Shown here: positions 24,227-35,900 of the stretch, one piece after another
Position numbering within the stretch: the stretch's first letter is position 1
Layout: each line of letters opens with the position of its first letter
Source: Caenorhabditis elegans
Lineage: Eukaryota > Nematoda > Chromadorea > Rhabditida > Rhabditidae
DNA: 64,000 nucleotides
Reading direction: 5' to 3'
Assembly: GCF_000002985.6 (NCBI RefSeq)
Contig: NC_003282.8
Coordinates: 1 to 64,000 of the forward strand
The notes under the pieces: generated by a model
What the model was told of the DNA's origin: nothing
Database searches by the model: none
The model's input: only the letters and a program-made list of their open reading frames with translations
Translations under genes and position numbers: made by a program

Positions 24227-24682
24227 TTCAAAACTTCTTCCCTCTTCTTTCCATCTACGTATTCTTTCTAAAAAAAAATGTGATTAAAAATCTGCCAAGC
24301 TATCTACTTCTGTCTTGTGCCAATTAGCGTGCCAACCCAAGATAGAACTGTCAACAAGGGTTAACACAAAATTTCGAAGAATAGGCGGTAGGCAGGCGCA
24401 ATATTATACCTGCCTTTGCTATTTTTGGCGTTTTATAAATTGAGAAATGACAGTAGGGATGTAGGCACAGGGCAGGCAGGCAGACAACCATACCTTGTTT
24501 TGTTCTTTTTTAGCTTTGAATTCCTTCATTTTGTCGTCTTTTGTTTTTATTTTGCTCGTTCAGCTTTCTTTCAAATTCTTTTTGCATTTCTTCAAATTCT
24601 GGATCTTCAATTTCTTCTGTTGTCTCTATATTTCTGAAAATTTATCACAACTTTTTCAAAAATTTAAATATGATCCTTACTT

Positions 24683-25858
24683 TTAATGCTCTGAAGATGA
24701 GCCAGCTGCTTTCTTGGGTATTTTTGGAATTGTGTTTTCGGCCTCGGCTTCAAGTTGCTCGATTTCTTTCAATTTCAATTCAAAAACACTTCCAGTCTGA
24801 GATTTCATGTTTTGAATCATGTCTTCAAACTTTTTCTGAAATTGGATTCAATTGGATTCAGAGTTTTTTCAAAGTCTGAATTTCAGACTTTGAAAAAAAA
24901 TTTCCTACCTGAATTTCCAGGCCATAGTTTGGAAAACTACACTTGGAACTTTCTGGATTTTGAGCTAGTTTTTGACTCGTAAGGTCCCTGCAATAAAGCT
25001 TCATGTAAATTTAAATTTTTAAAAAATTGCCAATTCTAGACAAAAAAGTTGTCAACTTTCGACAAAATTTCGTTTGGCACAAAACTTTTAAAAACTAATA
25101 TACTGTATCAGTGCCCTCATCAGCTGCATCATTTCCTCCATTTTAGTGTCCATATTTTGTTTTAAGCCATTAAATGAAGACATCATTTCCATTTTGAACT
25201 GTTTCATTTCTGATCGATTTCTTTCCTAAAAAGTATCAAATAATTGATAACAATCAAAATTTTAAAGCTTTTACCATTTTATTTGTCAATTTTCTATTTA
25301 ATCCCTGTTGTTTAGTGTCGCTTGATTTGAAATTGTCATGCAATTCTTTCAAAGTTTTCTGAAAACTGTTTTCATAATGTTTTTGAAACGATTTTTTGGT
25401 GAGACAATATACAAACTTTCAATAGATGCACCATGGTCAAAATCCAGTTTTACACTGCGTAACTGAACTTTGGTTGATTTGAACTCATTTTCAGTCAAAA
25501 TTGCTCTTATCGAAAATTCTCACCAAGATATGAGACACCAAAGAAGACTTACCAATCGATGCACCATGATTAAAAATTAATTAAAATTTTTACCAAGTAA
25601 CTTAATTTGGGCAGCTGATTCCTATCTAGGCTGCTCAAGTCGATCTTTTTAAAATCAAAATTTAATTAGGTACCTCAATTCTAAACACCGACTGTTCCAA
25701 TTTTTCCTGTCTCTGACCTATTTTCTCAATTTTGCTTCCAAGTGATTCAACTGATCCTCCGGGAAGTCGGGAAGGGAATCAACGACATTTTGCTTTCTGG
25801 CTTCCGAAAATATTTAATCAAATTCGGTTCTGTATATCCAGTAAAAAGTGTTCCAGTC
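24683..25858 (-). CDS. Coiled-coil hypothetical protein, right copy
   Basis: Mirror of 22023-23198. The stop lies at 24683, and the possible alternative last exon is at 24510-24633. The features and the 5' uncertainty are the same as in the left copy. This is the gene nearest the fold-back loop; its 3' side ends about 450 bp from the spacer. Confidence 0.5.
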
Positions 25859-25992
25859 CTAAAATTAAAATTTTAATACTCAATTTGTGGAAAAATTTTC
25901 ATGAGTTTACAACATTCAAATGATTTGGAGTTTGGAGCACATGCCGAAAAATTCTAGAAACTTTTGGAAAAATTCCATAATTTACTGAAAAG

Positions 25993-26388
25993 TTAAATAT
26001 TTATTCCCACTTTATTCCCAATAGCCTGCTTAAAGTCAGCCACAAATTTCGGCGCACTTGCTGCCAATTCGTCTAGTGAATTCATTGTATGAAGTGCGAC
26101 AAAACAATTTGCAAAGTGTTTAACCATTAATTTTTCCAGTGAATTCTGTAATTTATTTTATTATACTGAATAAGCATTACTATATACTTACATTTGGAAG
26201 TGAAACTTTTTCCAATTGCTGTCCAATATCTCTAATTAAACCCCTGTAATTTGACAGGAACGGCGTATAATTTCCCTGAAACAAGACCTTAATCCTGAAG
26301 TATTCAAATTAATACAAATACTTACATTTTTCGCACAATTTTTGAAAAACGCGATCATTTCACTAGAAATATCAAGTCGATGCACCAT
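25993..26388 (-). CDS. Hypothetical 99-residue protein, right copy
   Basis: Mirror of 21493-21888, with exons 26326-26388, 26192-26275 and 25993-26145 on the minus strand. It is the presumed ancestral copy and is transcribed away from the TRPM-like gene. The protein sequence appears identical in the two arms. Confidence 0.55.
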
Positions 26389-26981
26389 GTTCAAAATCTA
26401 AGAGTGAGTATACGCAAAATTTGAAAAAGAACTAGTGGAATTCTTATCATTTTTTATTTTGGGAACTGGAAGAAAAACCTAGAGAAATAGAGATGAGGAA
26501 CATTGCTATTTGCAAAAATTGAGGAAATGATAAAGCGAAAATAATTGACCAGAATAAAGATCGTACACGTTCTCGCATCTAACGTAATTTCAGAGCCTTC
26601 ATCAATTATAATTTCAATCTGAAGGGATTCTATTGAAAGATAAACCACTTTAGGACACAAGTATTGTAATTATTCGGTTAGGTTATAAAATTATTGATTT
26701 TTAAGACCAATTTGATTTTTTTAAATTGATTTTTTTTACCGTTTATGTATACTCCTGAAAAAAAAGAATTTAACACATTTTTTACAGAGTAAAGATAATT
26801 GCAAGACAACAAGAGGAATTACGGTGTCTTGAAAGAAATTCAAAAAAAAAAACAATATAATTCCATAAAGTTCAAGAATTATGATGCACAAGTGATGGTC
26901 TTATCAACATCTATTTCCCCCTTTCAATATTGATAAACAAAAAAGAAATAGTACTACGTATTGCCACAAACTGTGCCAGTA
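26389..26981. promoter_or_regulatory. Shared head-to-head promoter region, right
   Basis: Mirror of 20900-21492, between the hypothetical gene (minus, start 26388) and the TRPM-like gene (plus, start 26982). No base differences from the left copy were noticed. Confidence 0.45.
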
Positions 26982-29900
26982 ATGGCGTCCTCTTCTTGCA
27001 GTCTCTCAACAAATTCATTGCTAAGTGTGTCTCCAGGTGCAGTTGTTCAGAATGGAAAACACAAATACTTTCTTCGAGATATTGCCACTGGTGAACTCAT
27101 AACTAGAATTGTTAAAATCTATGAAGACGAGGTAATAATCTTCATTTTTTTCTGTTAAAACAATTCATTTTTATCTTCAGTATAAAATTTTCACTGCACT
27201 TGGTATAACTGAGAATCAACAGATATTTTATGAAATTCGAAAAATGTTGCTGCTAGGTCTGAATATTGAAATTGGTAAGATAAATTAACAAAGTTAGTTT
27301 CACCATTTTACTTTATTCAGAAACATTGTTCCTGGAAGATTACAAATCGTTCAGTTTGATTTTGGCCTCGGTATATTGTAGAAAGGATGCACTCAACATT
27401 CAAATTAAGAAAAATTTGCAATGCAAAAAGCAAGAGTACGTACTAAATTCAAAGTGTTGGTGTCGTCAATTTTTTCTGCATACGAAATTGCAAAAAAAAT
27501 AAACCAAATACCCATCGCAATAAAGTTGTTTTGAAATGATTGCAGAATAATTACAGGTGGGAAGAACAAGAAAATTTGCTGGAGGGATGTCCACACCCTC
27601 TTCACACTATAATGGTAATGTGCTTCGTGGCGCATTCTATGAAACGATTATTAGACGCTAAGGATTTCGGGCAAGTTTTAAAGCGCAATGATTACGCTCA
27701 ACTCAAGGAGTAGGTTTTCTCGTTTGCAAGTGTACGGCCATTTCTGATTTTAAAGACAACTTGAAGAACTCGCGTGTAAAGTTATCAATCATCTCAACTT
27801 GAATGGAGTCAAGGGACCGCGTCAAGCGATGGAAGCATTGAAAGCTGATTATGCCTCAACTTTTTCATTTTTGGCAGAAAGAAAATTCATGCAGTATCAA
27901 GATTATTTGGCTCAAAAATTTCAGAAAAGTCAGGAGATCATGGCAATTGCATATAAAGCAAAAGCAATGGTGAGCAGATATAATTACATTATTTCTCTAC
28001 AAAACTTATCCGAACAAGATTTTTTTAAAGTAATTAGTTCCCCGGGTTTTCTTGAATATGGTTATCAAGTTTATCAAGTTTTCTCAGTTACATTTAAAAA
28101 ACAGGCTCGTGGCGCATTGGTCGATAGTCTTGTCATCGGGCTGCATTGGTAGACAAATTGGCTTCGGGCGCCTGCGTGTCTACAATATCGCACCAAACTA
28201 TCAGTCCTAAATAGTCTGTAGCCCAAAACTTTTGATAGAATTCCAGAAGCTTTTGTCACAAGGATCGTGCACCAACCTTCTGAAAAGCCGAAACGGGTGC
28301 GCAGCCACGGGAAAGTATCTTTTTCACTTAGTAAGTGCAACTTAAATATATTTTTATAATGTTTGAACAGTATTTTCAAAAATCTAAGAATTGTGTCGGA
28401 CAAATTCTAAAATTTCTTGTAACAAATCATTGATAGGAAGCTAAGAAATAAGTCCAAACTTAGTGCAGCACAGTATAAATAATAATAATGTTATTTCCAG
28501 ATCTTCCGAGTCTTATTCATTTTTCTGTTTGCCTATATGCTGTGCTTCGTTCCTTTTTACAGCAGTTACGAGAAAAGAGATAACTACAATTTCATGCAAT
28601 ATTTTTCTTTTTTCTATGTCCTCGCAGTATTATTCGCGCAGGTTTCAATGACAACCATCAAGGCGATCGATTATTCGGCAAGTGAAAAAAAACACTCAAA
28701 ATAGGTGATAGTGTTGAGAATTTTGATTTACGGAAAACGACGGAACTGCACATTAGCGCGATAAATTTCGTATAATTTGTTTGCTTGACAAGCTCAATAT
28801 GTGTTGAACAAAGAAAAATGATCGACGAATCTCAATTTGACAATTCTTTCTAGTTAGTAGTTTAAACTTATTATCAATCAATGTTTTTTCTAAATTTGAG
28901 CTCTGGAGGTGTGGATACCTTATTTTCCAAAAGAATCTACAGTGATTGCTTATGAAAAAAACTTGGCATTTTACTCGAAGGTCAAGCTTGAATGGAAAAA
29001 TGAAACACTCTAAACCCCGTGTAAAAGTGTATTGATTCAGATGTCCATGCCAAAAGGTGGCCGATTAGCTGGTTGGAAACTATTTATGAAAGACTACAAA
29101 CTTGCATTTTCACGTGTTGCTTTGGTAATCACTACTTTGGTACTCGAAGTTGCCCAAGAATTCGTCTTCCCAGTTTTCTTGGTGAAGAGTTCAAAAGATG
29201 TTTCCTATAAAGGTTGGCCAATTGTTCCAATCATTCTCGAAATTCTCTATTGTGTTTTGTTCACAATTGCAACTGTTTCAACGCTTCGATTTTTTGAATT
29301 CATGAAGTCTCTCGGTTTCTTCATTCATATTTTGAAGAAGATGGTGAGATTTTACTACCCTAAATTTTTTTCGATTGGCCGAGTTTGCCGTTAACCAAAA
29401 TTTAGAAAATTGAGAGTCGGCGAATTTGCAGTATTTTGGCTAAAACGAAAAATGCATTTACGAACAGAAGTATACTTTTTTTGTTAGAGTTTTCAATTGA
29501 CTCGCCGCACAGCTATGGTTTACATTAAACATGTACGAAAGTAGCTCAGTCGGTAATAGCAGCTCAGTCGGTAATCAAATCATGACTGAATATATCCGTC
29601 ACATTGTTCTTTATTACTCCAATCTTTTAATGTTTCAGATAAAGACAGTTTTAATGTTTGTCGTAATATTCTGCACGTTTTGGTTTGTGCTGGCGGTTAT
29701 TCATGTCAGTATATCAAGTAGGTCTTCCTTGCAAAGTACCAAATTACTATTTTTTTTATTTCAGGGTCAATTTTTTCATCAGAGAGCTCTTTCTTGTATA
29801 TTCTTGCATCACAAGGAAAATTCGAAATATTTGGAGAAGTACAGGAAGACGACCGGATTGGAAGTTTGCCAAACTGCAGTAGCTACTCTCGAACCATATG

Positions 29901-32380
29901 GAAATTTTTCGATATGGACTACGCAGAGGCGAGCTGCCTAATTCGCAGCTCGGCTATGCCATTTCTGGTGTTTGGCTATATTTTTGTGTCTGGAATTTTG
30001 CTAGTCAACTTGCTAACTGCACAATTGACGTTAGTTCAACCTTAAGGTTTTTTAGTGATGTATTAAAATTTTAGCAAAGAATATGAAAAGGAATCCGAAA
30101 ACAGTAGTTATTACAATGGTTACTTGAAATATGGACAGCTGATGAAGTGAGACATTTAAAAATTATTTTTGTATCACTCCCCTCATTTGGCACTTTGACA
30201 CATTCTTTGACTAGCGGGCCCTGCGGGCCCGCCAGTTGCAGGGGGTGTAGGGCGAGTCCCCCAGTCGGAGGCTTCGCCTCGAACCTGTCAGAGGGTTCGT
30301 GACAATTACAGTGAGCCAATGGGAGGAGAGGAGACCCACTCATATTTTGCTTAAAAAAGCATTTCTATTCGAATCCCGATTACCCAAAAAAATTTGTCAG
30401 TTGGGGGAATCGAGCCAACGAGCAAAACATTCACAGCCATACGCACTAACCACTCGGCCATGCGGGAGAGACCCGGCAGTGAGATGCAGGGAAGGAAAAT
30501 TTCTGGACAGGAGTCGTCTTTCGATTCCGCTTTCTTCAATAATATCAATTTGAGAAAATATGTTTGAAAACCGTTTATCACTGATTAGTCAGCGGGAAAA
30601 CGAATTTTTGAAAATTTTATTACAGGATTGTACTCATTATTGAATTCCCGAAAAGGAGACGTACAGTTGAGGGCTATATCTTGTAAACTGGTTGATTTGT
30701 TGAAAATAAACAAGTTTTGGCCTGAAAATTAAAAAAATAATATCTCTTGGCAGAGCATGGTTAATGACACGAAACTTCATCTTCCATTAGATAAAATCAA
30801 AAACTATGAATCAAAAATACATTCCGCGAAACTTTAGTGGAAAAAATGTTCAGGAGACGCAGGAAACCACTCCCCCCAATACTAAATTTTTGAATTATTT
30901 TTTTCTTGAAAAATTTTCCCACTGAACGTTTTACAAATTTTATATGTCTCGATGCGTTTTGATGAGACCTACACGTAAAATTTTAGAAAACTAAGAAAAC
31001 TTGAAAACTGACCGAGTTATGATTGAAAAAGTAGATTCGCGAAAATGGGAAAGTGTGCAAAATGTGGCACTTATTCGTCTTGCTCGGCCGACTCATAGAA
31101 CTTTTCTCATTTCTGAGTTGAAAATCGTGTTCAGCGTACTTTTTTACGTGGGGTAAACAAAAAAAGTATGAAAAAAGATGAGGTAGAACTTGAGATAAAG
31201 ACGAAAAACTACTTTTTCGGAAAAAAATTTTTTTTAGGCAAAATGGCATTTTTTGGCCTTTTGTTTTATCACAACTGTTTGCCTTTTGCACTTATGAACT
31301 CAAACTTTCTTTCAAAAAATCCACCTCTCTGAGTAGTATCTTGCACATAAATTTGGAACAAAACCGAGCAAAACCCGAATTTTAATTCAATTAAAACATG
31401 GTTTTTTGGGGATAAAAAGAGCAACAAAAATTTTTTTCAAACTGGGGAAAGCCGCCCTGAGCTCAGTTTTGCTCCAAACTTTGTGCAGTTTTTTGCTCCC
31501 CCGTGGGGTGAAATATTTCTAGTAAGCTGTCAAATATTATAAAATTCAGTCAAACGGCTCTGGAGGCAGAAATGTTTGCATACTAAAAGAATTTTATTTA
31601 AAAAAAAGAAGCTTGGGCATTTCTTGTGAAACAGCACAGATAAATCCATAACCTAATATTTGGAGGAGTGGAGGCCACTTTCGAATATGACACTCAACCT
31701 ATACTTGTTTCAGAATCGATTCAAAGCTTTTCTTGCCGCCTCCGTTATCGCTCATTTACATACTGTTCCGCCTTATGTTTTTTGTGTTCTTATGCGCAAT
31801 GTTCATGATTACAACTGTTACGGATATCTGTTGCGATCATCGGTGGCTCACAAAAAGATTCACATGTGTTTGGAAGATTATAAAAATTGTTGAAGGATAT
31901 CCTTGGGGAACTGTTAGAGAGACCACTAATCTTCATGGTGCCGAGGATGAAATTCGGGACTTTTTGAAAATTGATAGACATGATTTTCAACAAAATCGAA
32001 AAGCTGATTTGAAGTCAGCCATGTCAACTTTGCAACAAGAAATCATGGGGGATAGAGCCACCGAGACAAGGTCAAGACTTCAGTCTCGTGTTGAACAAAA
32101 GGTTGAGGGATCTCAAATAGAAAAATCGGCTAATTTCTTGAATGAAATCAAAGATTTGCTTACGAGCTACGATGGTAAAGTTGTTGACTTTGATTTTTTC
32201 ACAACTCTGAATAACTTTGCAACTAAGTACATGATGAATGATATGTCGGCGAGGCCGATTTGTGAACAACCTAGCTTAAATGGTCCGTCACGACAAACTA
32301 TTCACGAGGAAAATAAAGAAGATGAAAGTGATGGAGAAATCGATAAAGATGTCACGGAAGAAGTCCCAATTGATTTTTAA
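26982..32380 (+). CDS. Short TRPM-like cation channel (right copy)
   Basis: Thirteen exons join in frame to 813 codons: 26982-27131, 27181-27274, 27321-27435, 27557-27709, 27756-27969, 28105-28148, 28222-28330, 28501-28677, 29041-29343, 29639-29717, 29765-30029, 30075-30146, 31714-32380. Residues about 294-350 hold TM1-TM2, 370-440 TM3-TM4 with the linker STLRFFEFMKSLGFF, and 455-478 TM5. A pore loop follows with FEIFGEVQED, then TM6 with ILLVNLLTAQLTKEYE and a following LPPPLSLIYILFRL, the order seen in melastatin (TRPM) channels. TRPMs are tetrameric calcium/magnesium-permeable channels. The N-terminus is only about 290 residues, so the large N-terminal SLOG/melastatin region of usual family members (well over 1000 residues) is mostly absent. 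The intron after 28677 uses a GC donor (GCAAGT). The ATG at 26982 is the first in the frame. Exons 28105-28148 and 28222-28330 are the least certain. Assignment to TRPM rests on TM6 and pore motifs recalled from the family. Confidence 0.78.
30206..30301. repeat. GC-rich block in TRPM-like last intron, right
   Basis: Mirror of 17580-17675, located in intron 30147-31713 of the TRPM-like gene. The rest of that 1.57-kb intron is AT-rich and shows no gene. Confidence 0.6.
30386..30468 (-). ncRNA. Degenerate tRNA-like sequence, right
   Basis: Mirror of the left tRNA-like sequence. The terminator-like run is seven bases (30386-30392) instead of nine, the only length difference found between the two arms. 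Confidence 0.4.
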
Positions 32381-32952
32381 TGTTTTTTGAGAGATTGTTA
32401 TAATTCTGCTAATTTTATTTTTTGTGACTTTCATAAATCATATTTTCAGAGTTAAACAAAAGTATATTAATCAAAATTTTATTATAATGTCATATATAAA
32501 TAAAAGTCTGTCGCAAACAACAACGCATTACATAATTTTTTTATGAAAGAGAATTTTCAGTGCTTCTATCACAGTAATATTGTATATATCAACAAGAAAA
32601 AAAGGGAAACCAAAAAAGAAAAGAGCACCGATGAGTGTGAAAAAGGGGAGAAATGTCATCAATAGTTGAAAAGGAATAGAAATTTAAAATTTGGATAAAA
32701 AATTCAAAAAAAGGAGAAATTGAGCGTTGTTTCAAGAGAGTTTTCCGTAATTTTTGTATAAGTGTGTGTGTGAAAATTGTTACAAATTAGAAATTTGAAG
32801 AGAATAAGGCAACGGTATTGACACGAAGAGTTGGGAGGATGGGGTTTTTTTTTGAAAAAAAACTTAGTAATATTATTAAATTGAATATAACGTTAGTATA
32901 ATCATAGCTAGAAATAAAATACAAATTTGAAAATTCCACAAAAACGGGAAAT
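32381..32952. other. Convergent 3' intergenic region (TRPM-like / scaffold), right
   Basis: Mirror of 14927-15498. It separates the TRPM-like stop (plus) from the scaffold stop (minus). AATAAA-like signals occur on both strands and no gene is seen. Here both flanking genes are complete. Confidence 0.55.
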
Positions 32953-35900
32953 TTATGCCGTCTGCTCTCGGGTTACTGTAATCTGTACGGGACCCTGTAC
33001 CAGCTTCAGCTTTTCCAAAATAGTCGCTGGTGTGAATCCGTCCACAGGTTCTCCGTCAAGGGACACAAGACGATCACCAACTCGGAGAGTACCTTCAGAG
33101 GAGGCCGCCGAGTCTTGAGCAATGTTTCGAATGAAGATTCCGTCACTCATTGTACGTTTGGCAAGGGAGAGGCCTGAAATTTAGAAATTTTTTGGACAAG
33201 TAAGATATTTGCAAGCTCCGAACATTTCTTGGCTTATTTTTCGTTTTCGAGCATTTTTTCCTAAATTAAAAAATTTCTCCTATTTTTTTTAACACAAGAC
33301 AAATAATTTTTTTTTAATTTTTTTTTTTCAGTTTTCAGTTTTTTGAACAGAAAATTTCGCAGGAAAATAACCAGGCAACCTTGTAAACAAGATAGGCTAG
33401 ATTGCTCAGTAGGTACAAAGTAGGCGTAGGTAAGAGTTTAGGCTCGGCCAACATGAAGGTGAGCGTAGGCAATCTCAGATAGGCTAGACGACCTTGTAGG
33501 CAAGTAGGCAGGCAGGCATGCCAAACAGGGCTGTGCGGCAACCGGGATTTTCGGCAACCGGCAGCCAAGTTTTAAAGTTGTTTATGTTAAAATTATATTT
33601 TTGAGCGTTTTGGCAAAAAATAATGGTCGTTTTCTCGTGTACGGCGAAATATTAGCATTTTTAAGCCTCTCTGAATGTTTTTTTATGGGTTACAAAATGT
33701 TTGACATTGATATCGGCAGTTGCCTAAGTTGCCGAACTCCAAAATTTTCGGCAACCGGCAATTGCCGAAGTTGCCGAACCCCAACTTTTGGCAACTCGGT
33801 AGCCGCACAGCCCTGATGCCAAAATCCAGGCTCCAGTTAATTACCTAGTGTTGCCATCGGCTTCTTCAGAAGCATAACCGATATCAGCGGAGCCGAAGCA
33901 GATGTCGAACTCGCATGATGCTGATCCGAGTATGCCGGAGGGGGCCTTTGAACTCCAAGAACCACTCGATCTCCACCACCACGGAGCATCGCCACCACCT
34001 CCTGATGTACTTTTCCTTCGACTGCGATTCCATTCACATAGAGCAACACATCACCCACACGGATATCAGGATGAGAGATTGCTGGCTCCGATGTAAGCTG
34101 TTTGATGCATACTCGGCCACTCAGGGATGCGATTTGAACTCCAAGTGAGCCATTTTCGTTTCTATCGAGTTCCACCTGAAAAAGCGATTTTGTTGTTTTT
34201 TTGGGAGTTCCAACTGGCAAAATGGGATTTTTTTTTTGATAATATATAAAAATATAGATTTTCGAATTTTTTTAAAAACTTTGTTTTGCGGCGGTTTTTT
34301 TCAAAAAAAAGTTATTTATTGGAATGAAAAAAGTCCAAAAATGTTGATATTTCCGATTTTTTGATAAAATAAAAAAATTTCATCAGAGGAAAAGTTATAT
34401 TTTAATCTCAACTTGTTCATCATAAATTTATTTTTTGCCGAAAATTGAATTTGAATTTTCAAAATTTTTTCAAAAAATTCTGTTATTCGATTTTCCGGCT
34501 GGAAAAACCAAAAATCTCCGCAAAAAAATCCTCACATCAATAACCCGCTTTCCTTCGTCAATCTGTCCATCATCATCGGATGACTCGACAGCTTCTTCTT
34601 CAATCTCTTCAGCAATCTCCAGGTTCGAGCGGCGCGCGTAACGGTATTTTCGGAGTTCACCAGATTTTGGCTCAGGTGCCGGTTTTTTGGATTCCTGGAA
34701 ATTCAAAAATATATACTTTTATCCGACTTCAAAACTTCAAAAGCCATTAAACGAAGTCGTTTAAAAGATTCTCATTTAGATATAATTTAATTTCTTTACT
34801 AAGTAGTCCCAAGCAGGGGTGGGCGGCAAATTTTTTGTCGGCAAATTTAGCAAATGGCAAATTTCTGGTTTGCCGATTTGCCGGATAATTTATAATCCGG
34901 CAATTTGCCGACTTGCCGGTAAACATTGTTTGCTGCCCACACCGGGTTCCAAATTCTGGTTGGTAGGGTTTTCGGTTGGTAGAAAAGCTCCCGTGGCCCT
35001 GTTTAGATGCCACAAATACAAAGTTAAGTTTTCTAAACTGTTTTTTTAATCTTTTTTTTCCTTAAAAATCATCATACATACCTTAATAGACGCCTGCAAA
35101 TCATCATCCCTATCAAAAGCGTACATCGACGTCGTCGGCAGCCGATATTCACCCTTTTCCTCATCAGATTCATCCAAATGAAGCCCCGAGATCGCCTTGA
35201 TATTGATGAGATTATCGCCGTCAAGAGTCGGCAGAGCATCTCCGATTGCTCCGAAATCACTGACCGCCCGTTGTCGACGATTGGCGGCTTTTCGTGGAGC
35301 AGGTGGTGTTCGGGATTGTCCATTAGTGCGGTTTGGAGCATTGAGAAGATCGCCGGATGATGAGGTGAATGACTTTTTACGGCCGGCAGAGGCTAGCATT
35401 TCTGCGGATACTGAAGGGAAAATTTGATTTTGTGATGCAAAAATTTGAGTACTGTCACATGGTGTCAGGATGTCCCATTTCGGTTTGATCTACAAAAAAT
35501 GCGGGAATTTTTTTCTCAAAAAATGCGACGTCATCACGTTCTTAACCATGCGAAATTAATTGAGAACTCTGCGTTTCTTTACCCGCATTTTTTGTAGCCG
35601 AAATAAGACACTCTGACACCAAGTGTACTGTTGTAATTTGTTAATACGTTTCCATAATTTGTAATCACATATTTTAGAGGTAGCAAAACTCAAAGTTTCG
35701 GAAAAAAAACCTATTAGAATTGAAGAATCGTAATTGTTGAAGAACGTTATTTTTTCGGTAGACTTTCAAAATTCTGAGTCACAAGTTGTAAGGTTTTGAC
35801 TAATCAATTCATAGTTTTTTTCGAAAGTGTGTACTGTGAATTTTCCGGAAAAACGGCAATTGCCGAAAATCTTCGGCAAATTGTGGTTTTGCACAGTTTT

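Noticed and set aside
28100..28150. tRNA-like box A (TGGCGCATTGG) at a TRPM-like exon
   Set aside because: No matching box B or clover-leaf pairing follows, and the sequence fits as a short coding exon in correct phase.
32953..33173. Search for a tyrosine phosphatase domain after PDZ3
   Set aside because: The frame stops immediately after PDZ3, and no HCxxGxxR-type signature was seen in the adjacent DNA, so the PTPN13 catalytic end is absent.
33902..34148. Antisense open frames over the PDZ2 exon
   Set aside because: Shadow frames of a well-supported PDZ exon on the other strand.
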